A stretch of 64,000 nucleotides of DNA from JAWSVE01 sp050633885. Its GTDB lineage: Bacteria > Pseudomonadota > Gammaproteobacteria > Pseudomonadales > Cellvibrionaceae. Shown in pieces: positions 55,202 to 63,992 of the stretch; positions within the stretch are counted from its first letter, which is position 1; every line of letters begins with the position of its first letter. The stretch lies in the NCBI GenBank assembly GCA_050633885.1, contig JBOEHK010000004.1, positions 155,958 to 219,957 on the forward strand. Reading direction: 5' to 3'. Below the pieces are notes generated by a model. It was not told the DNA's origin. It ran no database searches and saw nothing but the letters and a program-made list of their open reading frames with translations. Made by a program: the position numbers and the translations under genes.

Positions 55202-56488
55202 TTATTGATTAAGGGATTCACTGGACAGCTTTTCTATTAATGCTTGACTAATAAGTGCTGTCGACGCCGCATCGATACGGGCTTGCTTGGTAGCAAGCAA
55301 CTCTTCCTGGGCAGCAATCAAATCCAGGTATCGATAGCGCCCATTTTCATAAGCTTTACGTGTGAGTTTGAGCGCGTGTTCGAGCGCTGGAATGATCTCA
55401 TTTTCGGTTTTATTCACGGCCGCGATACTCTGCTGTCGGAGCGAATACGCTTCAAAAAGCTGGGCGTGCAAACGCAAAAGAAGATCCTTCCGGGCATAAT
55501 CCACGGCGTTGCGGTTTGCGAGGGCAGCCTTAACTTCGCCACTGTTTCGTTTTTTGGAAAATAACGGAATGGAGAGCCCTGCGGTGAATGCTGAATCGCC
55601 AGTCTCTTCAAAGCGTCTGATACCCGCACGCCAGGTTAGATCACTGCGTCCACCGGCGCGTGCAAGCGTCACTTCTGCATCTTTGATTCGCGCCTCGCTC
55701 GCAAACACCTGAATAGTGGGTGATGTCTTCACTCGCGCATACAGCTGGTCGAATCCTTGGCTTCTTCCAAATTCAAATAGACTTCCATCGAGTGAGCTAA
55801 AGGCCGGAGTGGCATCTCCCCAAAAACGCGCAAGCCGCACCTTTTGACGTTCTAGCCGCTCCACTAACGCAGCAAGGCGGATCTCAGCGCGGGCAACTGC
55901 CGCTTGAGCGCGCATGACTTCAGCTTCGGGTGTTGCCCCTTTGTTGGAACGCCTTTTGACAGTTTTTAGTAATGATTGAGATAGTGCCAAAGATTCTTCC
56001 GCTAGCTGAATGTTGGCTTGGGTTGCCAAACTCTCGATGTAGCTCGCCGTCAGTTCACCGAGCACATCCAATGTAGTGGCTTGCTGTTCCCATTCCGCTT
56101 GGTGAATTCGAGCATCCACCAAAGACATGCGTGCTTTTCTTTTTCCACCCATTTCAATAACGGAAGAGAGTGAAAGTGTGGCTTCGGGACTATCGAGTCC
56201 TTTAAATACGCCTGAACCCGCAAAGTTTTCTACCTCTAACTCGAGTTCCATCGCGGGGCGTAGGGCACCTGTTTGCTGTTGAGCTTTTAAAGCGTCATTT
56301 ACAAATCGGTACTGATATAGCTGTGGGTTTTGCGCGAGGGTCTGAGTGATCGCGTCTTTTAGTGTGAGTGGGACTAATGTTTTCGGGGCGTTGGTGCTTG
56401 CGTATCCAACAGGTGGCAGTAAGCCGCCAGCCAGAATAAACACAATCACACAGACTTTTCTACACCCGATAAGTGTAATAAATCGCAT
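55202..56488 (-). CDS. czcC: CzcC-like TolC-family outer-membrane factor
   Basis: A 428-residue outer-membrane channel of the RND tripartite pump. N-terminal hydrophobic signal (VCVIVFILAGGLLPPVGYA). Two long alpha-helical repeats, with PLTLKDAITQTLAQNPQLY at the start and ALKLTRKAYENGRYRYLDLI in the second repeat, match the outer-membrane efflux protein family. It carries no lipobox. Position upstream of the small His-rich gene and czcB follows the czcCBA order with an insertion of one gene. Confidence 0.92.
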   Translation of the reverse strand: MRFITLIGCRKVCVIVFILAGGLLPPVGYASTNAPKTLVPLTLKDAITQTLAQNPQLYQYRFVNDALKAQQQTGALRPAMELELEVENFAGSGVFKGLDSPEATLSLSSVIEMGGKRKARMSLVDARIHQAEWEQQATTLDVLGELTASYIESLATQANIQLAEESLALSQSLLKTVKRRSNKGATPEAEVMRAQAAVARAEIRLAALVERLERQKVRLARFWGDATPAFSSLDGSLFEFGRSQGFDQLYARVKTSPTIQVFASEARIKDAEVTLARAGGRSDLTWRAGIRRFEETGDSAFTAGLSIPLFSKKRNSGEVKAALANRNAVDYARKDLLLRLHAQLFEAYSLRQQSIAAVNKTENEIIPALEHALKLTRKAYENGRYRYLDLIAAQEELLATKQARIDAASTALISQALIEKLSSESLNQ

Positions 56489-56549
56489 AACTTGATCCTA
56501 AATTAAGTCTAATTTTTCCGCTTTCGCGAAATTAAAATAAGGGCTTGAA

Positions 56550-56906
56550 TTAGGTGTGTGCGATCGGTGGGCGTAAGAGCGGGTTAATGAATTCGGATGG
56601 GACGTTTTCGCTGTAATCCGTATTGGATGTGGACGATTTATTTAAGACGAACCCAGAGGGTTTAACTAAAACCGCTGGGGTAAAATGGCCATGACAATGG
56701 CAGCAATGATGGCAGTCCTGCTCGTGGTCTTCGGACCCATCAACCAGGTTATGATCAATCTTGACATCTTCGTGCGCATGCTGATGATCGTTAAAAGTGA
56801 GGTGCTCCGTGCCTGACTGATGCGACTGATGGGCATCGGCAATCCCTACGGCGGATTGGAACACCACCAGTGCAAGGATAAAATATGTCAGGAAACGTCT
56901 ATTCAT
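56550..56906 (-). CDS. CzcI-like small His/Cys-rich periplasmic protein
   Basis: A 118-residue protein with signal MNRRFLTYFILALVVFQSAV ending near ADA. It has two metal-ligand clusters: HQSHQSGTEH to HQHAHED, and DCHHCCHCHGH. The C-terminus FINPLLRPPIAHT is also typical of CzcI/CopI-type proteins that precede czc-like operons. Likely a periplasmic metal sensor or buffer. It lies 61 bases upstream of the czcC-like gene in the same operon. Confidence 0.8.
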   Translation of the reverse strand: MNRRFLTYFILALVVFQSAVGIADAHQSHQSGTEHLTFNDHQHAHEDVKIDHNLVDGSEDHEQDCHHCCHCHGHFTPAVLVKPSGFVLNKSSTSNTDYSENVPSEFINPLLRPPIAHT

Positions 56907-56960
56907 TATGCAATTCTAATTAATTCGTTATGTGATTCTATTAAATGGATTATCACTCGA

Positions 56961-57869
56961 TCATCTTAGCAAAAGTATGCGTCGGGCGCCGTTTAAAACA
57001 ATGAACCCAATGATAACACCGATGATCAAGTCCGGTATCTGAGACCCTGTCAGGGCCACCAGGGTTCCCGCAATGATCACGCCGGCATTGGCCAGCACAT
57101 CATTCGCCGAAAATATCCAGCTGGCTTTCATATGCGCCCCTTGGTGACGCGATTTGAATATCAGCAATAGGCAAGCAATATTCGCCACCAATGCCACAAC
57201 ACCCACACCCATCATCAGCGTAGAAACAGGTTCACTGCCATAGACCGCTCGCCTAAGCACCTCGAGAAGGACGCCCACGGCAAGCGCAAGTTGCAACCAG
57301 CCGGAAAAGTGCGCGGCTTTGAGCTTAAGCTTGGCAGCCTTACCCACCGCGTACAGTGACACTCCATAAACAGCCGCATCGGCAAACATATCCAGCGAGT
57401 CGGCAATTAGTCCGGTGGATTGCGCCACAATGCCGGTACTCAACTCAAGCACAAACATGACAGCGTTAGTGGCCAGTAACCACCGTAATACCCGCGCTTC
57501 TCGTACTTCTTCGGACTTTGCAGTTTCTTGAGCAGCCCGAGCAGCTTCGTGGCCCACCGGCTCAACCGAGATCAATTTGGCTCCAAGTCCAACAGACGTC
57601 ATGGTTTTTTCCACTGTCTCAGCAATATCGAGGTGATATATCCGCACTTTGCGGCTAGGGATGTCGAATTCGAAGGTGAGGGCCTCATCAATGCTCGCAA
57701 ATGAAGTGCGAACCAGGTTCTCTTCAGACGGGCAATCCATCTGGGGAACATTGAACTCGCTTACATAGCTTTCCCCAGCCCATATATCGCTTTGGGTTGG
57801 CAGATTAGGTTGCGATCGCTCAGTCTGATTGCTGTCACATTCACAACCTGCCTTCGAACTCGATGACAT
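56961..57869 (-). CDS. CDF-type cation transporter with N-terminal heavy-metal-associated domain
   Basis: A 302-residue protein. ATG 57869 is chosen over 57911 because a GGGAG ribosome site lies upstream and the longer frame would overlap the receptor gene. The N-terminal 25 residues contain CECD. An HMA-like fold spans about 30-95 with VPQMDCPSEENLVRTSF. Then come six membrane segments, including STGLIADSLDMFADAAVYGV with the metal-site Asp pair in TM2 and NDVLANAGVII in TM5. Likely moves Zn/Cd/Co; a chaperone-like domain may supply metal. Located between the receptor and the CzcI-like gene. Confidence 0.87.
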   Translation of the reverse strand: MSSSSKAGCECDSNQTERSQPNLPTQSDIWAGESYVSEFNVPQMDCPSEENLVRTSFASIDEALTFEFDIPSRKVRIYHLDIAETVEKTMTSVGLGAKLISVEPVGHEAARAAQETAKSEEVREARVLRWLLATNAVMFVLELSTGIVAQSTGLIADSLDMFADAAVYGVSLYAVGKAAKLKLKAAHFSGWLQLALAVGVLLEVLRRAVYGSEPVSTLMMGVGVVALVANIACLLLIFKSRHQGAHMKASWIFSANDVLANAGVIIAGTLVALTGSQIPDLIIGVIIGFIVLNGARRILLLR

Positions 57870-57885
57870 ATATAGCTCCCAGGAT

Positions 57886-59853
57886 TTAAAAGCGCACCCG
57901 AACGCCGCCATTGATTACAAAACCGTCCAGTGGTGCATAGATATCCCGAAAAACCGGATTAACCAAATCGCCGGAATTAATATCTTCGTATCGAGTCTGA
58001 CGGCTGTCTGTAAAATTCTCAAAGTTTAGAAATGCGGTCACTGGCTCGTTGAGTTGCTTTTCCATCATCAAACCAAAAAACCAATAGTCTCTCCCGGTAC
58101 TATCGTTTTCTCGGGGTTGCTTGCTGTAGTAGTATGCTTCAAAGCCGACGCGAAAGTCGTCCTCCCGCTCCCACATAATCACTTGATTGACTCGGTGCTG
58201 TGAGACGAGGGGTAGATCGATGTATCCGGATGCTGTTTCCTGTCTTGCATCGACAAAAGTATATCCAAATAAATAACGCAGTTCGCCGAAGTTTAAAGTC
58301 AAGTTTATTTCAGCACCTTGCGTTTCAATGGCCGTATCAAGCTGATTAAATCGATAAATTTCGTCATTTTTTACAATCTCTAATGCGTCATCGATCTCGG
58401 TGTAGAACAATAGAAGGTTACTGTTAAGCGTCAGTTTTTCAGATATTTCAAGTCGGTGGTTGATATCAAAGTTTACGCCTTTAGACGTTTCTCCTTCGAA
58501 ATTTTCTGGCTCGATGGGCTCTAGGTTTCTGAAGTGTATTTCTTCGGCTTCTGATATGAATAGGCTAGGGGTTTTGTAGCCGTAGCCCCCGCCAATACGC
58601 ATAGTGATGTCTGATGTCGGTAGCAGGAGGATGGAAACACGAGGCAAAATAAAACTTCCATAATCTGAATGTGAATCCACTCGCAGGCCACCCTCAAATA
58701 CGACAAGAGATGATAGGTCGCGTGTATATTGTCCAAATGCACCTAGCGTTTGCTCGGAGTAATCGTGATCAAAACCGATTTGTGCCTGCTCTTGGTCAAA
58801 CTTTTCAGTAATAGCGTTGAGCCCCAAAACCCAACTCCCTTCACTGAAGTTATCCGCTAAAGTCAGTTCAGTAAAAGTTGATGTTTGTTTGCCTGAAAAT
58901 ATGAAATCGGGAATCTCCAGGCTGCGATCAAATACGCTATTTGCATTTTTTAGAGTCAGCTCTATTCCGCTTTCAAAAGCATGGTTAAGGTTGAGTCGCG
59001 TGTACATTCTTTGACTATCGTTAGATTCAAAATAGTCATTTGGCGCTCGACCTTCAATGTAATCAATGCTCCCGCCGAGGCGACTTTCGTCGATAAAACC
59101 AATACCAAAATCTAAATTAGTTGCCTCTGACATGGAGTAAAACCACTGCGGCGTAAGTGTGATCCTTTCAAACTCAGGTATAGCACTTAAGCCATTGTCC
59201 ACTGGGTCGTAGGCTTCGCCTCGATTGTAACTGCCGAAAAGCGTAAAGCCGTGCGAACCAACTTCTCGTGAATGAAAGGCTGAAACATCCACCCCTTTAG
59301 CGGAAGTCCCATTTAGCATAAACGAGGTTTCAGGTTCTTCCCCTGGTCTTTTTGAAATGAGATTAATTAAACCAGCAATAGCACCACCGCCATAGAGTGT
59401 TGAAGAGGCGCCCTTGACAACCTCGACCTGCTGTAAGTCCAGTGGTGTAATTTGTAGAAGACTAAGGCTTCCGGAAAAACCGGAATAGATGGGAAGACCG
59501 TCGCGCAAGAGCTGTGTATACCGACCATCAAGCCCCTGAATACGAATGCTGGAATTAAAGCTAGTGGCCGACGTTTGTTGTACTTGTATACCCGTACTCT
59601 CATTAAGAATCATACGAATGTCGCCAGGCTTCATGTTCGCTTTTTCGTGAAGCTCTTCGGCGTTCAGAACTTGCAATCGCATAGGCGTATCATCAAGCGT
59701 CGCGTTGGTGCGAGACGACATGACTAAAATCTCTTCTATGTGATCGTCGTCTGCAAACGCAAATGGAGCTTTTATTGCAGTTAAAGCAAGTAGTGATGTC
59801 AGAATCTCTGGGATTAGTGACTTATTTTTATTAAACACAAAAATGGAGCGCAT
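57886..59853 (-). CDS. TonB-dependent receptor of the metal-resistance operon
   Basis: A 655-residue outer-membrane receptor. A signal (LTSLLALTAIKAPFAFA) is followed by a TonB-box-like EEILVMSSR. The plug domain (about 45-165) has SIRIQGLDGRYTQLLRDGLP and the VEVVKGASSTLYGGGAIAGL segment. A 22-stranded barrel runs to the C-terminal strand DGFVINGGVRVRF ending in Phe. First gene of the minus-strand operon and 190 bases from the CadR-controlled promoter. A receptor in an export operon is odd; it may import a metal complex or be regulated as an envelope response. TonB energy must come from elsewhere, since no TonB gene is in the element. Confidence 0.92.
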   Translation of the reverse strand: MRSIFVFNKNKSLIPEILTSLLALTAIKAPFAFADDDHIEEILVMSSRTNATLDDTPMRLQVLNAEELHEKANMKPGDIRMILNESTGIQVQQTSATSFNSSIRIQGLDGRYTQLLRDGLPIYSGFSGSLSLLQITPLDLQQVEVVKGASSTLYGGGAIAGLINLISKRPGEEPETSFMLNGTSAKGVDVSAFHSREVGSHGFTLFGSYNRGEAYDPVDNGLSAIPEFERITLTPQWFYSMSEATNLDFGIGFIDESRLGGSIDYIEGRAPNDYFESNDSQRMYTRLNLNHAFESGIELTLKNANSVFDRSLEIPDFIFSGKQTSTFTELTLADNFSEGSWVLGLNAITEKFDQEQAQIGFDHDYSEQTLGAFGQYTRDLSSLVVFEGGLRVDSHSDYGSFILPRVSILLLPTSDITMRIGGGYGYKTPSLFISEAEEIHFRNLEPIEPENFEGETSKGVNFDINHRLEISEKLTLNSNLLLFYTEIDDALEIVKNDEIYRFNQLDTAIETQGAEINLTLNFGELRYLFGYTFVDARQETASGYIDLPLVSQHRVNQVIMWEREDDFRVGFEAYYYSKQPRENDSTGRDYWFFGLMMEKQLNEPVTAFLNFENFTDSRQTRYEDINSGDLVNPVFRDIYAPLDGFVINGGVRVRF

Positions 59854-60035
59854 CTCTTGAGTATTCCCAATCTAAGTTTGACCAATAGTTAATTCTTACC
59901 AAGCTTGAGCACTGAATAGTGCGTAACAAACACAGTACAATTTGTTTCATTCAACAATTATCACCGCCACAGGGGAGAACAGGAACGCTCGTCTTCTCAC
60001 ACCTAATTTGGTGAATTGCTTTTGTCGAGAACATG

Positions 60036-60066
60036 AGTGTAAACTCTATACTAACTATAGAGTCAA
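60036..60066 (-). promoter_or_regulatory. MerR/CadR-type promoter of the metal-resistance operon
   Basis: On the minus strand: -35 TTGACT (60066-60061), a 19-base spacer, -10 TACACT (60041-60036). The overlong 19-base spacer is the MerR-family signature. The spacer contains an operator dyad ACTCTATA-CTAAC-TATAGAGT (60043-60063). Metal-bound CadR would twist the promoter and activate transcription toward the receptor gene. Confidence 0.9.
60043..60063. promoter_or_regulatory. CadR operator
   Basis: Perfect 8-base arms ACTCTATA and TATAGAGT separated by CTAAC. It lies 15 bases before the cadR start codon, so CadR also autoregulates. Confidence 0.88.
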
Positions 60067-60077
60067 GGTGAAAATCA

Positions 60078-60500
60078 ATGAAAATTGGTGAGCTGGCAAA
60101 ACGCAGTGGATGCTCGATCCAGACAATTCGCTACTACGAGAAAGAAGGCTTAATTTCGGCGCCTGAGCGTACCGAAGGAAACTTTCGTTTGTATAACACT
60201 GCGGTATTGGAAAAGCTGTCGTTCATCAAAAATTGCCGTGCGCTGGGCCTGAGCCTAAGTGAGATTAAACACTTAATATCGTTACAAAACTCCCCGGAAA
60301 CGCCGTGCGAAGCGGTAAATGACATGATTGATACGCACCTGTTAGTTGTAGAATCGCGCATCTCGGATTTGCAAAAGCTTCATGGTGACCTCAAGCAGCT
60401 ACGGCTTAAATGCGGTAACGCGAGATCTGTCGATCAGTGCGGGATATTGGGAGAGTTACTACCAAAAACCGAGCTCTCGCCAATCGGTACAAGGAAATAG
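60078..60500 (+). CDS. cadR: Cd/Pb-responsive MerR-family regulator
   Basis: A 140-residue protein. The N-terminal winged helix has MKIGELAKRSGCSIQTIRYY, then a coiled coil. Metal-site cysteines are at 77, 112 and 121 (ETPCEAV, LKCGNA, DQCGIL), the CadR/PbrR arrangement for Cd/Pb (and Zn). It is transcribed plus, divergent from the operon it should control, with its operator just upstream. Two bases after its stop begins the tnpS-like gene, so the regulator is fused into the transposon's recombination module. Confidence 0.93.
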   Translation: MKIGELAKRSGCSIQTIRYYEKEGLISAPERTEGNFRLYNTAVLEKLSFIKNCRALGLSLSEIKHLISLQNSPETPCEAVNDMIDTHLLVVESRISDLQKLHGDLKQLRLKCGNARSVDQCGILGELLPKTELSPIGTRK

Positions 60501-60502
60501 AT

Positions 60503-61753
60503 ATGACAGATGTTGATCACTATATCCGAGCGGCAACTCGCGACAATACCCGCTTAAGTTATCGCGCTGCTATCGAGCATTTTGAAAGTCAGTGGGGTGG
60601 TTTTCTTCCCGCAACGGCCGACAGTGTGGCTCGGTATCTGGTGGATTATGCCAATATATTGTCCGTGAATACGCTGCGTCAACGACTAGCCGGTTTGGCG
60701 GCTTGGCATCTTGATCAGGGCTTCCCTGATCCCACCAAAGCCCCTCATGTGAAAAAAGTCTTAAAGGGCATCGCCGAATTGCACCCGGTCGTCCAAAAGC
60801 AAGCCAAACCAATTCAGCTTGACCAGTTAACGCTGCTGGTAAACTCGTTTGATCGTTTTATTGAAAATGGCTCGCCAAAGGAAGCGCTGCAATCGATCCG
60901 GGATAAAGCCCTATTGCTGATCGGTTTCTGGCGGGCGTTCCGCAGTGATGAATTAGCCCGTCTCTGCGTGGAGCATATTCAAGCCGAGGCAGGGAAAGGA
61001 ATGGAAATATTTGTACCCCGCAGCAAAGGCGATCATTCCCGGTTGGGACGGCGATACAAGGCACCTGCATTACAACAGCTGTGTCCAGTTGAAGCTTATT
61101 TAGATTGGATTAGCGCAGCGCAATTACAAAGCGGGCCGGTCTTTCGTTCGATTAATCGATGGGGACAGGTATCCGACGACGCGCTCCATCCCGCCAGTAT
61201 CATCGGGATCATTAAAAAGTGTTGTACGCAAGCCGACATCGATGAGGCAAACCTGTTTAGCAGCCACTCACTGCGAAGAGGTTTTGCCACCTGGGCCAAT
61301 ACGCAAGGCTGGGACACGAAATCCCTGATGGAATACGTGGGCTGGAAAGATGTTCAGTCCGCGATGCGTTACATTGACACCCCAGATCCATTTGCTCAGT
61401 ATCGTAGTGAAACTGGAATGGCTAAAGGCACTGCGCAAATCGAACGAGATGAACAACAATCCATACAATCGTTATTGGAGGTCCTTCTTGTTCTTGAGCC
61501 CTACAGTAAACTTTCCAAGCGCACTGAACGAGCAAAAAAAATGATCGAGCGACATTGCTTGTCACCTTGGTCGATGAAAAAAACCGGCTCAGAAGGAAGG
61601 AAGTACGAAATTACTGTCGAGCACAGCGATGGTGATTCACTGGATGAAATCCTGGATGAACTGCTTCACCAAATTCACCAGATCGCTTCTGAGAATCAAT
61701 GCATGCTGGAGGTCAACATTCGCGATCCTCGCACCGATAAACACTGGGATTAA
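60503..61753 (+). CDS. tnpS: TnpS-like tyrosine recombinase of the Tn3-family element
   Basis: A 416-residue site-specific recombinase. ATG 60503 is used with an AAGGAA ribosome site; a frame starting at 60437 would overlap cadR. The N-terminal SAM-like domain has TRDNTRLSYRAAIEHFESQW. The catalytic set is Arg147 (RSDEL), Lys175, His255 and Arg258 (SSHSLRRGFATWAN), Trp281 (GWKDV) in place of the second His, and the nucleophile Tyr290. An acidic C-terminal extension of about 125 residues goes beyond the usual recombinase length. Likely resolves cointegrates at a site near tnpT. Two bases behind cadR; 30 bases before tnpA. Confidence 0.88.
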   Translation: MTDVDHYIRAATRDNTRLSYRAAIEHFESQWGGFLPATADSVARYLVDYANILSVNTLRQRLAGLAAWHLDQGFPDPTKAPHVKKVLKGIAELHPVVQKQAKPIQLDQLTLLVNSFDRFIENGSPKEALQSIRDKALLLIGFWRAFRSDELARLCVEHIQAEAGKGMEIFVPRSKGDHSRLGRRYKAPALQQLCPVEAYLDWISAAQLQSGPVFRSINRWGQVSDDALHPASIIGIIKKCCTQADIDEANLFSSHSLRRGFATWANTQGWDTKSLMEYVGWKDVQSAMRYIDTPDPFAQYRSETGMAKGTAQIERDEQQSIQSLLEVLLVLEPYSKLSKRTERAKKMIERHCLSPWSMKKTGSEGRKYEITVEHSDGDSLDEILDELLHQIHQIASENQCMLEVNIRDPRTDKHWD

Positions 61754-61783
61754 TGCCCCCCGTTTTTAAAGGAAGTTCAAGAT

Positions 61784-62356
61784 ATGAGCAGTCTGCACGA
61801 AACTGCGTATCCCAGGTTGCGCAGCACGGTTACCGAAAAAGAACTCAAGGAGTATTACACCCCTACGCCAGAAGAATTAAAATTGATTGTCTCCGAAAAA
61901 AAGCCGATCTTGCGCTTCGGTTTCATTCTGAACCTGAAATTACTTCAGCGGCTCGGGTACTTTGTACCCCTGGCTTCAGCGCCGCCAACCATCATGAAAC
62001 ACGTACTTGACGCCATAGGTATCAAACGGCCGATTACGCTTAAACAGCTTAAAGACTACGACCGATCAGGTTCTCGATCTCGTCAGCAGCAACAATTGAG
62101 GGAATATCTCGGAATAAAGCCATTCGGCTTAAGTAACCAACCCTGGCTCGCTCAAATTGCTGAAAATGCTTCAGCGACAAAGGAGATGCTCGCGGACATC
62201 ATCAACGTGATGCTCGAGGAATTGGCGCATCACCATTACGAGCTACCCGGTTTTACAGTCCTCAAACGAATCGCTCGTGCGGCAAGAAATAAAGTCAATG
62301 AAGACTGTTTTCGTGAGATCGGCCTGAATCTCTCCGGAAGCGAAACAGAAAATTGA
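61784..62356 (+). pseudogene. tnpA: Tn3-family transposase TnpA, N-terminal fragment (frameshifted)
   Basis: The first 190 residues of TnpA (DUF4158-type N-terminal domain: EYYTPTPEELKLIV, LKLLQRLGYFVPL, then ELPGFTVLKRIARAAR). The frame ends in TGA at 62354-62356, but homology-style sequence continues in the +1 frame from about 62334 (PEAKQKIDELLN). One inserted or two deleted bases around 62333 would restore reading. No slippery heptamer is visible, so a programmed shift is unlikely. AAAGGAAG ribosome site before the ATG. Confidence 0.85.
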
Positions 62357-63992
62357 TGAATTACTGAATCCTTCCGATGGCGCTTACAGTGCCTGGAATA
62401 TTCTTAAACGTGAACCCAAAAAGCCGGGTAACAAAGAAGTGCGGAGCTATCTTCAGCATGTTCATTGGCTCCAAACATTAGGTGAAACTCTCCCTGAAGT
62501 CGATGTTCCTGTGGTGAAATACCGACAGTTTGCGCTGGAGGCTCGCGCGTTAACCGCCCCGGAAATGGCACGACTCAAAGTCAATAAACGCTACGCACTC
62601 GCCGTCATATTGATTCGCCAACAACACAGCAAAGCCTTGGATGATGTGGCAAACCTGTACATCAAGATGCTGCGAAGCATGGAAGCGGGTGCCCAGGGCG
62701 CATTGAACAAATACATCCTGGAGCACCAAAAACAAATTGATGCCCTGATCTCAAAATTTCGCGACGTTCTTATCGCGTACGATCAAGACTCTGAACAATT
62801 AACCAAACTGCAATCGATTGGTACTGTCTTGGGAGATGATGCCAGCGCACTGATTGATCGCTGTAACCAGCACATCGCCTACGCCGGGAACAATTACTAC
62901 CCCTTTATGTTGAGCAATTACCGTCAGAAACGCGCTTTGCTGTTCAATTGTCTGGATATACTGGATTTGCAATCAACCTCCAGCGATACCAGCAGTACGT
63001 CACTGCTTATACTTCTAAAGAGCTTGCGCAGTACTCGATCCGAATTTATCAGCGAAGAGACGCTTAATCAGCATTTGCCAGAGCCATTCGATACCCGTTG
63101 GTTCACCGAAAAATGGCGCAAGCTGATCTTGTCGAACACGAAGAATGACGCCAGAGAAACCGAAAGACGTTTCCATCGAAAATACCTCGAACTCTGGTTG
63201 TTGTTACGCATCAAGCACGAGCTCTCATCGGGCGATCTGTTTATTCCCTTCAGCGCCGAATTTGATGACTATCGCGAGCAACTGGTCGATGATGAAACGC
63301 TGGATGAAGAATTAGACGAGTACAGCGAACAAGTAGAAATGCCACTGAATGATGCGCATTTGTTTGTCACTAATTTAAAGCAGGAACTATCAGAGCGATC
63401 AAAACGGGTAGACGAGCGATTTCCATCTAATCTTCATGCCTCAATCAAAGAGGGGAAACTGTCGATCAGTCCGATAAGAAGTGAACAACCGCTCGCCGAG
63501 CTGCAAAAACTCGATGCTCTGATTACGGAAAACCTTCCTGAAGTAAGCATCATTGACATCCTGACCGACACCGAAAAGTGGCTTGGCCTTCACAAACTAT
63601 TTGGGCCGATGTCAGGGAATGAAACACGTATTGATGAACCGAAAAAGCGCTTCATTACCACATTATTTTGCTATGGCTGCAATCTCGGTCCTGTTCAAAC
63701 GGCCAAGTCTGTGAAAAATATGAGCCGTAAACAGATCGCCTGGCTCAACCTTCGGCATGCCTCCGAAGATCGATTGGACAAAGCGATCACCCAAGTCGTC
63801 AACGCTTACAATAAATTTGATCTGCCTAAATACTGGGGCAGCGGCAAGCACGCTTCGGCGGATGGAACGATGTGGGATCTGTACGAACAGAACCTGTTAA
63901 CGGAGTACCATATTCGATATGGCGGTTATGGTGGTATTGGTTACTATCATGTATCCGATACCTACATTGCTTTATTCAGGGGTACTGAGTAA
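62334..63992 (+). pseudogene. tnpA: Tn3-family transposase TnpA, catalytic fragment, truncated
   Basis: Continues TnpA from PEAKQKIDELLN through the DDE_Tnp_Tn3 domain. Two catalytic acids are present: Asp in HASADGTMWDL and Asp in YYHVSDTYIALF. The normal sequence continues with a SHF-type segment and the catalytic Glu about 115 residues later. Here, directly after IALF (63977-63980), the frame reads RGTE and stops at 63992. The DNA from about 63978 (GGGGTACTGAG) looks foreign, so a second element has probably entered. The protein cannot be active as it stands. Confidence 0.87.

Noticed and set aside
62300..62360. Programmed ribosomal frameshift in tnpA
   Set aside because: No slippery heptamer or downstream stimulatory structure is visible; Tn3 transposases are normally one frame.
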